The translations under genes and the position numbers were made by a program. The notes beneath the pieces are model-generated. The model searched no databases, was not told the DNA's origin, and was given only the letters and a program-made list of their open reading frames with translations. A stretch of 64,000 bases of DNA from an uncultured Candidatus Pelagibacter sp. Lineage in GTDB: Bacteria > Pseudomonadota > Alphaproteobacteria > Pelagibacterales > Pelagibacteraceae. The stretch is from assembly GCA_905616465.1 (NCBI GenBank), contig CAJQSX010000002.1, positions 62,001 through 126,000 of the forward strand. Reading direction: 5' to 3'. This document shows, piece after piece, positions 1 through 12,321 of the stretch; the first letter of the stretch is position 1; each line of letters starts with the position of its first letter.

Positions 1-1561
1 CTTCGTTAGTCATTGTATTTTCAGATACTAATTTGTTACCATAAACTTTGATTGGGGAAGGGTGAGATCTAATCTTTTCATACATTAAAGGCTGAGTAAA
101 TGATGGCTCATCACCCTCATTATGACCAAATCTTCTGTAACAAATCAAATCCACAACAACATCTCTATTAAATTTTAATCTAAACTCTGTAGCTATTCTG
201 GTCGCATAAACTACAGATTCTGGATCATCTCCATTTGCGTGAATGATTGGTGCATCAACCATCTTAGCCACATCTGAAGGATAAGGAGAAGAACGAGCAA
301 ACCTTGGGCTAGTAGTAAAACCTATCTGGTTATTAACAATGATATGAATTGTTCCTCCAGTATTATGTCCCGGCAAACCAGACATTGCAAAACATTCCGC
401 AACTACACCCTGCCCAGCAAATGCTGCATCGCCATGTATCAAAATTGGTATTACTTTATTTCTTTCTTTGTCTTTGTGAAAAAATTGTTTTGCTCTTGTT
501 TGACCAAGAACCACTGGGTTAACTGCTTCTAAATGAGATGGATTATCTGTTAAACTAACATGTACAGAATTACCATCAAACTCTCTATTTGAAGATGCCC
601 CTAAATGATACTTAACATCACCAGCACCATCCTTTGATGATGAATTAAATTCTCCTGCAAACTCATTAAATATTCTTTTATAAGATTTTTGCAAAACGTT
701 TGCTAATACATTCAGTCTCCCTCTATGAGACATTCCAATTTTAACTTCCTTAACTTTATATTGGCCACTAATTTTAATTATTTGCTCAAGAGCGGGTATT
801 AAACTTTCTCCACCATCTAATCCAAATCTTTTTGTCCCAACATATTTTTTATGTAAGAATTTTTCAAATCCCTCCGCCTGAATTAACTTATTTAGTATCG
901 CATCTTTTCCATTTTTTGTGAATTTTAATGCATTCTCATCATTTTCAATTCTATCCCTAAGCCACTTTCTTTCTGTTGGGTTTGATATATGCATATATTC
1001 ATAACCAACTGGCCCACAATAAGTTTTGTTTAAAAAAGTTAATATTTCTCTTAACGTTGAAGACTCTCTATTTATTACTCCATCTAAATAAATTTTTTCT
1101 TTATAATCAGCTTTCTTAAATCCATAATATTCTGGATGAAGTTCATCTAGATATTCTGTTTTCATCATCCCCAGTGGATCAAGTTTAGCTAATAAGTGCC
1201 CTCTTTGTCTATAGGCCCTGATTAATGCAACAGCTCTTATTGAGTTAGCATTATTTTTAATTAAATTTTCTGAAGTAATAGCTGTAGTATTATTGTCTTG
1301 AGAAGTTTTCTCATCCACTTCTTCAATTTTTCTTTCAATATCGTTAATATCAATTTTTTTTTTTAAACTCCAAGAGGGTCCGTTGATTTCTTTTACAATA
1401 ACATTTAATTCATCTCCGATTCCCTCAAAATAATTTTTCCAACTACTTGGTAAATCTTTATCATTATTAATAAACTTGAGGTACATTTGTTCAATAAATG
1501 CATTGTTAGATTTATTTAAAAATGAATTTTTTTCAAATTCAAAATTTTTTGATGATGACAT
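1..1561 (-). CDS. sucA: 2-oxoglutarate dehydrogenase E1 component, 3' part outside window
   Basis: This is the thiamine-diphosphate E1 subunit of the 2-oxoglutarate dehydrogenase complex, which decarboxylates 2-oxoglutarate in the TCA cycle. About 520 N-terminal residues are visible out of the roughly 950-1000 usual for the family, and the C-terminal half lies beyond base 1. The start ATG at 1559-1561 begins MSSSKNFEFEKNSFL and is followed by the typical N-terminal E1o region. Further in are YGTNR-type E1o segments including GMSHRGRLNVL, GDAAFAGQGVVAE and the ThDP-region stretch IVNNQIGFTT. It lies 34 bases downstream of sucD, as the last visible gene of the minus-strand run. sucB and lpd would be expected beyond the window edge. 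Confidence 0.96.
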   Translation of the reverse strand, partial: MSSSKNFEFEKNSFLNKSNNAFIEQMYLKFINNDKDLPSSWKNYFEGIGDELNVIVKEINGPSWSLKKKIDINDIERKIEEVDEKTSQDNNTTAITSENLIKNNANSIRAVALIRAYRQRGHLLAKLDPLGMMKTEYLDELHPEYYGFKKADYKEKIYLDGVINRESSTLREILTFLNKTYCGPVGYEYMHISNPTERKWLRDRIENDENALKFTKNGKDAILNKLIQAEGFEKFLHKKYVGTKRFGLDGGESLIPALEQIIKISGQYKVKEVKIGMSHRGRLNVLANVLQKSYKRIFNEFAGEFNSSSKDGAGDVKYHLGASSNREFDGNSVHVSLTDNPSHLEAVNPVVLGQTRAKQFFHKDKERNKVIPILIHGDAAFAGQGVVAECFAMSGLPGHNTGGTIHIIVNNQIGFTTSPRFARSSPYPSDVAKMVDAPIIHANGDDPESVVYATRIATEFRLKFNRDVVVDLICYRRFGHNEGDEPSFTQPLMYEKIRSHPSPIKVYGNKLVSENTMTNE

Positions 1562-1595
1562 TTGTTAAATTAATATAATACCAGAAAAATATTTT

Positions 1596-2471
1596 TCAAT
1601 TAGACAATTTATTAAATAATGTTTTACCTAACTCAGAGGGTGATTTAGCAACGGTAATTCCACATTCTTCCATCTTTTTAATTTTATCTTCTGCCCCACC
1701 TTTGCCACCTGATATAATGGCACCAGCGTGCCCCATTCTTCTTCCAGGGGGTGCTGTTATTCCAGCAACAAAACCAACCATAGGCTTTTGAATTTTGTGG
1801 TTTTTTACGAATTCAGCTGCTTCTTCTTCAGCAGAACCTCCAATTTCTCCAATCATAAGAATAGATTTTGTTTCTTCGTCAGTTAAAAATAGATCTAAGC
1901 AATCTATAAAACTTGTTCCATTAACTGGGTCCCCCCCAATTCCAATACAAGTTGATTGCCCTAACCCATTCTCGGTTGTTTGCGCAACAGCTTCATAAGT
2001 TAAAGTTCCTGATCTTGAAACTATTCCTACAGAACCTTTTTTATGAATATTTCCTGGCATAATTCCAATTTTACATTCTTCTGGGGTAATTATTCCTGGA
2101 CAGTTTGGTCCAATCAATCTACTTTTTGAATTATTTAATTTTTGTTTAACTCTAAGCATATCTTGTATTGGTATGCCCTCCGTAACACACACTATAAGTT
2201 CAACTGAAGCATCTATAGCTTCAATTATTGCAGCCGCAGCAAATTTTGCTGGAACATAGATCATTGTTGCATCAACCCCCACATCATTTTTAGCTTCTGC
2301 TACAGTATTAAAAACTGGACGATCAAGATGTTTTTGTCCACCTTTTTTTGGGGTAACTCCACCAACTAAATTGGTTCCATATTCTATTGCCTGCTCAGAG
2401 TGAAAGGTCCCATGTTTGCCTGTAAATCCTTGACATATAACTTTTGTATTTTTATTAATTAAAACAGACAT
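1596..2471 (-). CDS. sucD: succinyl-CoA synthetase alpha subunit
   Basis: Alpha subunit of succinyl-CoA ligase, which makes ATP or GTP while converting succinyl-CoA to succinate in the TCA cycle. At 291 aa it has normal length. The N-terminal CoA-binding fold includes [15 protein letters not shown]. The phosphorylated histidine is in [16 protein letters not shown] (His248 by my count), and SRSGTLTYE is the usual middle motif. It starts one base after the sucC stop, so the two subunits are co-translated. Assignment is secure. Confidence 0.98.
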   Translation of the reverse strand: MSVLINKNTKVICQGFTGKHGTFHSEQAIEYGTNLVGGVTPKKGGQKHLDRPVFNTVAEAKNDVGVDATMIYVPAKFAAAAIIEAIDASVELIVCVTEGIPIQDMLRVKQKLNNSKSRLIGPNCPGIITPEECKIGIMPGNIHKKGSVGIVSRSGTLTYEAVAQTTENGLGQSTCIGIGGDPVNGTSFIDCLDLFLTDEETKSILMIGEIGGSAEEEAAEFVKNHKIQKPMVGFVAGITAPPGRRMGHAGAIISGGKGGAEDKIKKMEECGITVAKSPSELGKTLFNKLSN

Positions 2472-2472
2472 A

Positions 2473-3633
2473 TTATTTTATAGCCTCTACTATTTTTTTA
2501 GCAGCATCATCTAAATTTTCAGCAGAGATTAGTTTTAATCCTGAGTTATCCAATATTTTTTTTCCTTCTTTAAAATTTGTGCCTGCAAGTCTAACTACTA
2601 AAGGAACACTTATGTTTATTTCTTTTGCAGCATCCACAACTCCTTGCGCAAGAACATCACATCTCATTATTCCACCAAAAATATTTATCAAAATTCCTTT
2701 AACATTTCTGTCTGATAATATTATTTTTAGTGCAGCAGAGACTTTTTCTTTTGAAGCACCACCACCTACATCTAAAAAATTAGCTGGTTCTTTTCCGTAC
2801 AATTTAATTATATCCATAGTTGCCATTGCCAATCCTGCTCCATTAACCATACAACCAATACTTCCATCTAGTTTTATATAAGCAAGATCATGTTTGCTTG
2901 CCTCAATTTCTATGGGATCTTCTTCATTTAAATCTCTTAACTCCATAATTTCCGGATGTCTAAATAATGCATTAGAGTCAAAATTTACTTTTGCATCTAG
3001 ACAGATTATCTTTTTTTCTTTAGTTAAAATTAAAGGGTTAACTTCAACCATGTTGGCATCTGTACTAATAAACATTTGATATACTGACTTTATTAGTGAT
3101 ATTGCTTGCTTTTTTGCATCATTGCTTAAATCAAAAATTTTAATTATTTTTTCACAATCTGCATCTAAAATCTCTTCACCTATTTCAACTTTGGTTGTTA
3201 TAATTTTTTCAGGCGTTTTGCTGGCCACTTCCTCAATATCCATTCCACCTTGATCACTTGATATGAATGCAATTTTTGAACTTCCCCTGTCAACTAGACA
3301 GGAAAGGTAAAATTCTTTATCTATTTTTGAAGATTCCTCAACATATAATCTCTTAACCTCTCTACCCTCTGGACCAGTTTGATGTGTTACAAGAGTTTTG
3401 CCCAAAAGTTCTTTGGCTGCAACACTTAATTCTTCAAGAGTATTTAAAATTTTTACTCCTCCCGCTTTACCTCTTCCACCAGCGTGAATTTGTGCTTTCA
3501 AAACAAATTTTTCAGTTTTTAGTGATTTTGATTTTTCAACTAGCTCATCCACAGTAAAAGCAAAAACTCCCTTAGGGACAACTGCACCATATTTTTTTAA
3601 AATTTGTTTAGCTTGATGCTCGTGAATGTTCAT
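2473..3633 (-). CDS. sucC: succinyl-CoA synthetase beta subunit (ADP-forming type)
   Basis: Beta subunit of succinyl-CoA ligase, carrying the ATP-grasp nucleotide-binding domain in the N-terminal half and the CoA-ligase domain in the C-terminal half. It has 386 aa, the family's normal length. Visible hallmarks are the N-terminus [37 protein letters not shown] and the C-terminal [15 protein letters not shown]. It sits 2 bases downstream of mdh and 1 base upstream of sucD, in the order mdh-sucC-sucD-sucA common in alphaproteobacteria. Confidence 0.98.
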   Translation of the reverse strand: MNIHEHQAKQILKKYGAVVPKGVFAFTVDELVEKSKSLKTEKFVLKAQIHAGGRGKAGGVKILNTLEELSVAAKELLGKTLVTHQTGPEGREVKRLYVEESSKIDKEFYLSCLVDRGSSKIAFISSDQGGMDIEEVASKTPEKIITTKVEIGEEILDADCEKIIKIFDLSNDAKKQAISLIKSVYQMFISTDANMVEVNPLILTKEKKIICLDAKVNFDSNALFRHPEIMELRDLNEEDPIEIEASKHDLAYIKLDGSIGCMVNGAGLAMATMDIIKLYGKEPANFLDVGGGASKEKVSAALKIILSDRNVKGILINIFGGIMRCDVLAQGVVDAAKEINISVPLVVRLAGTNFKEGKKILDNSGLKLISAENLDDAAKKIVEAIK

Positions 3634-3635
3634 TA

Positions 3636-4607
<972 letters not shown>

Positions 4608-6101
4608 CTATTTCATTGTTGGCATGACAAATTCTGCATTAGACCTTATGCCAGAAGGCCATCTTGAGGTTACAGTTTTAAGTTTTGTATAAAATTTAAT
4701 TCCTTCTGCTCCATGCATTGCACTGTCCCCAAATAATGATCTTTTCCATCCACCAAAACTATGGAAAGCCATTGGAACTGGTATTGGCACATTAATTCCA
4801 ACCATACCAACTTGTATTTTACTAGAAAATGTTCTACCCACATCGCCATCTCTTGTATAAATGCTTACTCCATTTCCATATTCATGGTCGTTAATCAATT
4901 TGGTTGCTTCATCAAAAGTTTTAACTCTTATTACTGATAAAACTGGTCCAAATATTTCTTCTTTGTAAATTCTCATATTTTTTTGAACATGGTCAAATAA
5001 ACATCCACCTATAAAAAAACCTTTTTCATAACCTTGCAACCTTATGTTTCTTCCATCAACAACTAATTTTGCACCCTCCTCAACACCTAAATCAACATAA
5101 CTTTTAACTTTTTCTAAATGCTCTTTGGTAACTAATGGACCCATTTCGGATGTTTTATCCATACCAGGTCCTACTTTCAATGCCTCTGCTTTTTTTGATA
5201 ATCTTGCAACTAATTCATCTCCTATATCTCCTACTGCTACAGCAACTGATTGAGCCATACATCTTTCTCCTGCTGATCCATATGCTGCTCCCATTAATCC
5301 ATTGACTGCACCATCAAGGTCACAATCAGGCATCACGACTAAATGATTTTTTGCTCCTCCCAATGCTTGAACTCTTTTTTCATTTTTTGCAGAATTTTCA
5401 TAAATATATTTAGCAATTGGTGTTGAACCCACAAAGCTTACAGCTTTAACATCTTTATTTGTTAAAATAGCATCAACCGATTCTTTGTCTCCATTTACAA
5501 CATTAAAAACTCCATCTGGTAATCCAGCCTCTTTTAGCAGTTCAGCTAATTTCATTGGACATGATGGGTCTTTTTCTGATGGTTTTAAAATGAATGTATT
5601 TCCACAAGCTATGGCGATAGGAAACATCCACATAGGCACCATTGCTGGAAAGTTAAAAGGTGTAATGCCCGCAACAACTCCAAGTGGTTGACGCATTGAC
5701 CAACTGTCAACATTTGTTCCAACATTTTCTGAAAATTCTCCTTTAAGCAAATGTGGAATTCCACATGCAAACTCAACTACTTCTAGCCCTCTTGTTAAAG
5801 AGCCTTTAGCATCTTCATAAACCTTACCATGTTCTAAAACAATTAATTTTGTAAGTTCATCAGTATTTTTTTCTATCAATTCTTTAAATTTAAACATCAC
5901 TCTTGCTCTTTGAAGAGCAGGCTTTAAAGACCATGTTTCAAAAGCTTTTTTTGCAATTTCTACTGCTTGATCAAGGTCTGCTTTATTAGCTAGCCTTACT
6001 TCTGATTCTTGCTCACCAGTGGCTGGGTTGAATATTTTACTTTTTCTATCAGACAATCCTGAAATAAGCTTACCGCCAACAAAATGTTCTAATAAATTCA
6101 T
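4608..6101 (-). CDS. mmsA: methylmalonate-semialdehyde dehydrogenase (CoA-acylating)
   Basis: CoA-dependent aldehyde dehydrogenase that converts methylmalonate semialdehyde to propionyl-CoA, or malonate semialdehyde to acetyl-CoA, with loss of CO2. It belongs to valine, inositol and beta-alanine type catabolism. The 497-aa protein has the ALDH fold with FVGSTPIA near 223-230 and the catalytic Cys281 in GSAGERCMAQ. The segment ALGGAKNH near 246-253, with Asn in place of the usual catalytic Glu, is diagnostic of the MMSDH group. It follows sdhB after 57 bases and precedes mdh, an unusual site inside a TCA gene run. Confidence 0.94.
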   Translation of the reverse strand: MNLLEHFVGGKLISGLSDRKSKIFNPATGEQESEVRLANKADLDQAVEIAKKAFETWSLKPALQRARVMFKFKELIEKNTDELTKLIVLEHGKVYEDAKGSLTRGLEVVEFACGIPHLLKGEFSENVGTNVDSWSMRQPLGVVAGITPFNFPAMVPMWMFPIAIACGNTFILKPSEKDPSCPMKLAELLKEAGLPDGVFNVVNGDKESVDAILTNKDVKAVSFVGSTPIAKYIYENSAKNEKRVQALGGAKNHLVVMPDCDLDGAVNGLMGAAYGSAGERCMAQSVAVAVGDIGDELVARLSKKAEALKVGPGMDKTSEMGPLVTKEHLEKVKSYVDLGVEEGAKLVVDGRNIRLQGYEKGFFIGGCLFDHVQKNMRIYKEEIFGPVLSVIRVKTFDEATKLINDHEYGNGVSIYTRDGDVGRTFSSKIQVGMVGINVPIPVPMAFHSFGGWKRSLFGDSAMHGAEGIKFYTKLKTVTSRWPSGIRSNAEFVMPTMK

Positions 6102-6158
6102 GAATACGATCTTTTAGATCAAAATATAATATTAGTCTATTATTATTAGAAAAATTAA

Positions 6159-6937
6159 TTAAAGGTTAGCTGTAACTAACATCTTTTTTAGTTCTGCTAT
6201 TGCTTTTGCTGGATTTAATCCTTTTGGACACGCACTAGTACAATTCATAATAGTATGACATCTATATAACTTAAGTTCATCAGCAACCTTTTTTAATCTT
6301 TCTTTTCTTTCATCATCTCTACTATCTACTATCCACCTGTAAGCTTGAAGTAGTACTGCGGGACCTAAATATTTATCACCATTCCACCAATAACTTGGGC
6401 AAGATGTTGAGCAACAAGCACACATGATACACTCATAGGCACCATCTAATTTTAATCTATCTTCTTTAGTTTGTAATATTTCAGTAGTTTCAACTTTTTG
6501 GTTTGTTTTAAGCCAGGGTTCAATTGACTCGTACTGTTTATATAATCCACTTAAATCACCTATTAGATCTCTTTTGACTTTTAAATGGGGTAGTGGATAA
6601 ATATTAATATCTCCATCTATTTCTGCATGAGGCTTTGTACATGCTAAACCATTTTTCCCATCCATATTCATCGCGCACGAACCACAAACACCATGTGCAC
6701 AAGATCTTCTATACGCTAATGTTGGGTCAATTTCATTTTTGATTTTGTTTAAAATATCTAAAACTTTTGAAGGGCAATTATCCATATCCACCTCATATGA
6801 GTCAACTCTTGGATTTTCCCCTGTACTGGGATCCCACCTATATACATTTACTTTTCTAATATTTTTGGAACCAGTTTTATCTTTGTAGAAAATACCTTTT
6901 TTAACTTCTGAGTTTTTAGGTAAATTTATTTGAACCA

Positions 6938-6938
<1 letters not shown>
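6159..6938 (-). CDS. sdhB: succinate dehydrogenase iron-sulfur subunit
   Basis: Electron-transfer subunit of complex II. The 259-aa protein has an N-terminal [2Fe-2S] ferredoxin domain with [15 protein letters not shown]. The C-terminal helical domain carries [12 protein letters not shown] and [17 protein letters not shown] for the [4Fe-4S] and [3Fe-4S] clusters. Its start codon overlaps the last base of sdhA. It is the last gene of the sdhC-sdhD-sdhA-sdhB order. Confidence 0.98.
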
Positions 6939-8712
<1,774 letters not shown>

Positions 8713-8713
<1 letters not shown>

Positions 8714-9039
8714 TAGTTTAAATTAAATATTACAATAATTGTGGTTAATGGCATTATTATAGCAAAAATATTAAGCACTTTGTTTGCGGCATTTTTGATT
8801 TTTTCATCCTGAACATAGTCCTCAAACACCTCACTAATACTCAAAGCAGAGAAAAAGTAAGCAAATACAAGCATTAAGGAAAATAAAAATTTTGATGGCT
8901 GAGTGGTAAAAAAATTAACAACCTCAATATAATCTTTATCAAAAATTGAAACGAGGTTTATGATAAACCAGATCATTAAAGGTATTAAGATCCCTGAACT
9001 AATTTTCATCAACATCCATTTTTTAGTTGCAGTATTCAT
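8713..9039 (-). CDS. sdhD: succinate dehydrogenase membrane anchor subunit D
   Basis: Small hydrophobic protein of 108 aa with three predicted membrane helices (about 12-32, 50-70 and 85-107). Position between sdhC and sdhA and the three-helix profile identify it as the second membrane anchor of complex II. Sequence conservation in this family is low, so the call rests mainly on context. Confidence 0.88.
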
Positions 9040-9040
9040 T

Positions 9041-9424
9041 TTAAAAAAAGCCCTTTCCTAATAAGTAGAAGAGAATTGTAAAAAAAATAGACCCAAAAAT
9101 TACCAATAAACCTGTAATCTTTGTTGTCTTTAGTTCGAATCCATATCCAAGGTCCATTACAAGATGTCTTGCTTCACTCAATGTCTGAAAACTAAAGGAC
9201 CAAGTTAAACAAATAATAATAAATTTTCCAAAAATGGATTGTAAAAATAATTTTGTTAAGTCGTAACCAGACTCTCCTAACAATAAGGAAAGTATCCAAA
9301 AACAAATTAATGTTATAGCTACTATATTAACTATTCCAGTAATTCTGTGAGAGATAGAAACTAAAGAAGATATATGCCATCTATAAACTTGAATATGAGG
9401 TGATAAAGGATTGTTATTATCCAT
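9041..9424 (-). CDS. sdhC: succinate dehydrogenase cytochrome b556 subunit
   Basis: Membrane cytochrome b subunit of complex II, 127 aa with three helices. It has the family motif near the N-terminus (SISHRITG, quinone-site region) and the heme-ligand region EARHLVMDLGYG. The N-terminal SPHIQVYRW is also typical. Its start overlaps the 3' end of asd by 8 bases, and sdhD follows after 1 base. Confidence 0.95.
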   Translation of the reverse strand: MDNNNPLSPHIQVYRWHISSLVSISHRITGIVNIVAITLICFWILSLLLGESGYDLTKLFLQSIFGKFIIICLTWSFSFQTLSEARHLVMDLGYGFELKTTKITGLLVIFGSIFFTILFYLLGKGFF

Positions 9425-10418
9425 TATTTTTTTTAATTAAAAGTTCAGCTATTTCAATTGAGTTTAATGCGGCACCTCTTAATAAATTATCAGAAACTAT
9501 CCACATATTTATTGTATTCTCTTTTGTTTTATCTTCTCTAATCCGAGAAATAAAAGTTTCATTTTTACCTTCTGCCTCTAAAGGTGTAATGTAACCACCA
9601 TCTTCTCTTTTATCATATACCTCACATCCTTCTGCATTATTTAATAAAGAATGTATTTTTTCTAAGCTAAATGGTTTTTTAAATTCAATATTTACTGACT
9701 CTGCATGAGAAACTAAAACAGGAATTCTCACACATGTTGCTGTCAGTTCAATATCATTATCAAGAATTTTTTTTGTTTCATTTGCCATCTTTAATTCTTC
9801 TTTTGTATAACCATCATCTGCAAAAATATCTATGTGGGGAATAGCATTAAATGCAATTTGTTTGGTAAAATTTTTAGAATCTATTTTTTTTTTATCTAAA
9901 GATAATTTTGTTTGTTCAATCAGTTCATCCATCGGTGCTTTACCACCACCCGATACAGATTGATAAGTTGATATCACTACTCTTTTGATATTGAACTCAT
10001 CATGAAGTGGTTTTAAAGCTATCACTAGCTGTGCTGTTGAACAATTTGGATTGGCAATAATATTTTTTTTTAAAATATTAATTGCTTCTGGATTTACCTG
10101 AGGAACAATTAAAGGTACATCTCTATCCATTCTAAAGAAGCTAGAATTGTCAATTATCGTAGTATGCTTTGCGGCTTTTTCTGCATATTTTTCCGAAATT
10201 TCTCCACCTGCTGTAAAAAATGTAATTTCAGCGTTTGAAAAATCATATGTCTCTAAATTATAAACCTCATGTTCTTTACCATTAAAGTTTATTTTTTGAC
10301 CAACACTTCTTGAAGAAGCGACTAAAAATAATTGATCAATTGGAAATTTTTTCTGCTCTAATACTTCGAGCATTTTTCTTCCGACATTGCCTGTGGCTCC
10401 TACAATCGCTATATTCAT
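9417..10418 (-). CDS. asd: aspartate-semialdehyde dehydrogenase
   Basis: Reduces aspartyl phosphate to aspartate semialdehyde for lysine, threonine, methionine and diaminopimelate synthesis. The 333-aa protein has the NADP motif GATGNVGRKM at 7-16 and the active-site Cys126 in ANPNCSTAQ. It also has the substrate-binding region around SHAESVNIEF. It sits between dmdA and sdhC, 20 bases after dmdA. Confidence 0.97.
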   Translation of the reverse strand: MNIAIVGATGNVGRKMLEVLEQKKFPIDQLFLVASSRSVGQKINFNGKEHEVYNLETYDFSNAEITFFTAGGEISEKYAEKAAKHTTIIDNSSFFRMDRDVPLIVPQVNPEAINILKKNIIANPNCSTAQLVIALKPLHDEFNIKRVVISTYQSVSGGGKAPMDELIEQTKLSLDKKKIDSKNFTKQIAFNAIPHIDIFADDGYTKEELKMANETKKILDNDIELTATCVRIPVLVSHAESVNIEFKKPFSLEKIHSLLNNAEGCEVYDKREDGGYITPLEAEGKNETFISRIREDKTKENTINMWIVSDNLLRGAALNSIEIAELLIKKNNG

Positions 10419-10438
10419 GATATTATTTAACTTTTATA

Positions 10439-11548
10439 CTAAATGAAGGGTAAATCGCAAACATTTCCATTAAATGTATTATCATTTATTTGGATTTTGA
10501 AGCCTTGGGATACTTTCCAGTGGGACTTCTGGATCATTGCTATTCCAATAACCATTTTGAAATGAGGTGAATAACACGCTGACCTTAATTCACCAATTAT
10601 ATTATTATTTTCATCATATAGATTTTTTGATCCCGTAAGGTTGATTTCCTCTATGTCAATTTTAACTCCTAATAACTTTTTTTGAGCCCCTTTTGTTTTT
10701 GCTTTTTTTAATTTTTCTTTTCCTAGAAATTTTATATTGTTATCTAAATTAACATATTGATCAAACCCACATTCAAATGGATTATCTTTGTTATCAAAAT
10801 CGTTACCATAAGATAAAAGCGCACTCTCAATTCTCTCTATTAAGTTTGGACATCCAGGTCCTACATTAAATTCTTTTCCAGTTTCAAAAAGATGATCATA
10901 TAATTTTTGTCCCGACTCTGCATTTTCTACGTAGACTTCATATCCACCTTGTTTCGACCATCCCGACCTTGCTATTAAATGCTTAGTCCCTTCAAAGTCA
11001 AAATAATCAAATCCAAAAAATTTTAGTTCAGTAATTTTTTTTCCAAAAACTTTTTCCATTAATGCAAATGATTTTGGCCCTTGTACTGCCATTATATCAA
11101 CTGCTGGTTCTATAATTTTAACATCAAATTTATATCCCGAGGCCAAACCTTTAGCAAAAAAGATTACATCCGAATCTGCTATCGATAACCACCATCTATT
11201 TTCATTAAGTTTTAAAACAACTGGATCATTAACAAGATTTCCATTTTCATCTATTATTGGACAATAATAACATCTACCAATTTTTGATTTTGATAAGTCT
11301 CGACATGTCATCAATTGTACTAATTCAGCTGAGTCTTTTCCTGATATTTCTACTTGTCTTTCTGCAGCCACGTCCCATACCTGAACATGTTCTTTTAAAT
11401 GCTTGTAGCTGTCTTTTATTGAACCAAACGCAGCAGGTAACAACATGTGATTGTAAATCGTATATGCTGTAACACCTTGCCTCTCTATTCTTGATGTATA
11501 AGGTGTGCTTCTTAACCTTCTAGATTTTGCAATTGAAAAATTTTTCAT
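10439..11548 (-). CDS. dmdA: dimethylsulfoniopropionate demethylase
   Basis: Transfers a methyl group from DMSP to tetrahydrofolate, giving methylmercaptopropionate and 5-methyl-THF. This is the first step of DMSP demethylation. The 369-aa protein has the glycine-cleavage T-protein (GcvT) fold. Its N-terminus ([20 protein letters not shown]) and most of its length match the P. ubique enzyme as I know it. Segments such as [16 protein letters not shown] and [14 protein letters not shown] support DmdA over a generic aminomethyltransferase. The start overlaps the stop of the upstream hydrolase by 4 bases (ATGA), so translation is probably coupled. Confidence 0.97.
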   Translation of the reverse strand: MKNFSIAKSRRLRSTPYTSRIERQGVTAYTIYNHMLLPAAFGSIKDSYKHLKEHVQVWDVAAERQVEISGKDSAELVQLMTCRDLSKSKIGRCYYCPIIDENGNLVNDPVVLKLNENRWWLSIADSDVIFFAKGLASGYKFDVKIIEPAVDIMAVQGPKSFALMEKVFGKKITELKFFGFDYFDFEGTKHLIARSGWSKQGGYEVYVENAESGQKLYDHLFETGKEFNVGPGCPNLIERIESALLSYGNDFDNKDNPFECGFDQYVNLDNNIKFLGKEKLKKAKTKGAQKKLLGVKIDIEEINLTGSKNLYDENNNIIGELRSACYSPHFKMVIGIAMIQKSHWKVSQGFKIQINDNTFNGNVCDLPFI

Positions 11549-12321
11549 TTTTTTAAAAATTCAAGGATCTTTTCTCTCATTTCAAAAGCTTTTTCAAACA
11601 TAATCATGTGTCCACAATTTTTTATTATATGGGTTTTTGAATTAGGAATAAGTTCAGCAAATTTTTTACCTTCTTCAAGTTTAACCATCTTATCTAATTC
11701 ACCAAAAATAAATAATGTAGGGCAATTAATTGACTTTAGAGCCTCTGCCCCATTTTTATATTTATCACAAGCAACAAGATCAACAGCTAAAATTTCTCTA
11801 ATATCTCGTGGTGATTTAATAATTTTTTCTACAGGATTGCCTCCAATGAAGCTTTTTGAGTGCTCATAACCCCATTTCATCATTAACTCAACTGCTTGAT
11901 CATCACCATCTTCGGCAAGATCAATTAAGTCTTGATTCACTGGCATCCTATATGATCCGGCAATAAACACTAAAGCTTTAACTCTTTTTGGATATTTAGA
12001 ATAATATTCTATTGCCTCTAAGCATCCTTGTGAATGTGAAATTATAGTAATCCTTGAGGTATCAAGTTTATTAAAAACTTTTTCTAACCAGTCAGAAATC
12101 TCTTCTATTGATTTTAGACTTTCACCTTCAGAATTACCGTGTCCTGGCAAGTCAATTGCTAAAACATTATAATTTTTATTTGACAAATACTGTTCGGTTA
12201 AAGACCAAACAATTTGTGAAAGACCACTTCCATGAAGTAAAACTATAGTATCTTTATTTCTATCAATTCCTTGACCCGCATCAGAAACAAAATAATTTTT
12301 ATTATCTATCTCAAAAATCAA
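11545..12321 (-). CDS. alpha/beta hydrolase inside the DMSP cluster
   Basis: A 258-aa cytoplasmic alpha/beta hydrolase with the oxyanion segment [12 protein letters not shown], nucleophile elbow ISHSQGC, an acidic region FGELDKMV and the catalytic histidine in [11 protein letters not shown]. It overlaps dmdB by 4 bases upstream and dmdA by 4 bases downstream, so it is locked between them. No signal peptide is visible. Its substrate is not evident. A thioesterase or hydrolase acting on an intermediate of methylmercaptopropionyl-CoA breakdown is an inference from context only. An unrelated esterase role remains possible. Confidence 0.9.
   Translation of the reverse strand: MIFEIDNKNYFVSDAGQGIDRNKDTIVLLHGSGLSQIVWSLTEQYLSNKNYNVLAIDLPGHGNSEGESLKSIEEISDWLEKVFNKLDTSRITIISHSQGCLEAIEYYSKYPKRVKALVFIAGSYRMPVNQDLIDLAEDGDDQAVELMMKWGYEHSKSFIGGNPVEKIIKSPRDIREILAVDLVACDKYKNGAEALKSINCPTLFIFGELDKMVKLEEGKKFAELIPNSKTHIIKNCGHMIMFEKAFEMREKILEFLKK

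Noticed and set aside
1795..1998. Plus-strand open frame opposite sucD, and similar antisense frames opposite sucC, sdhA, leuB, leuC, ccmF and others
   Set aside because: They lie fully inside well-identified genes on the other strand, show no recognisable domains and have composition expected of shadow frames.
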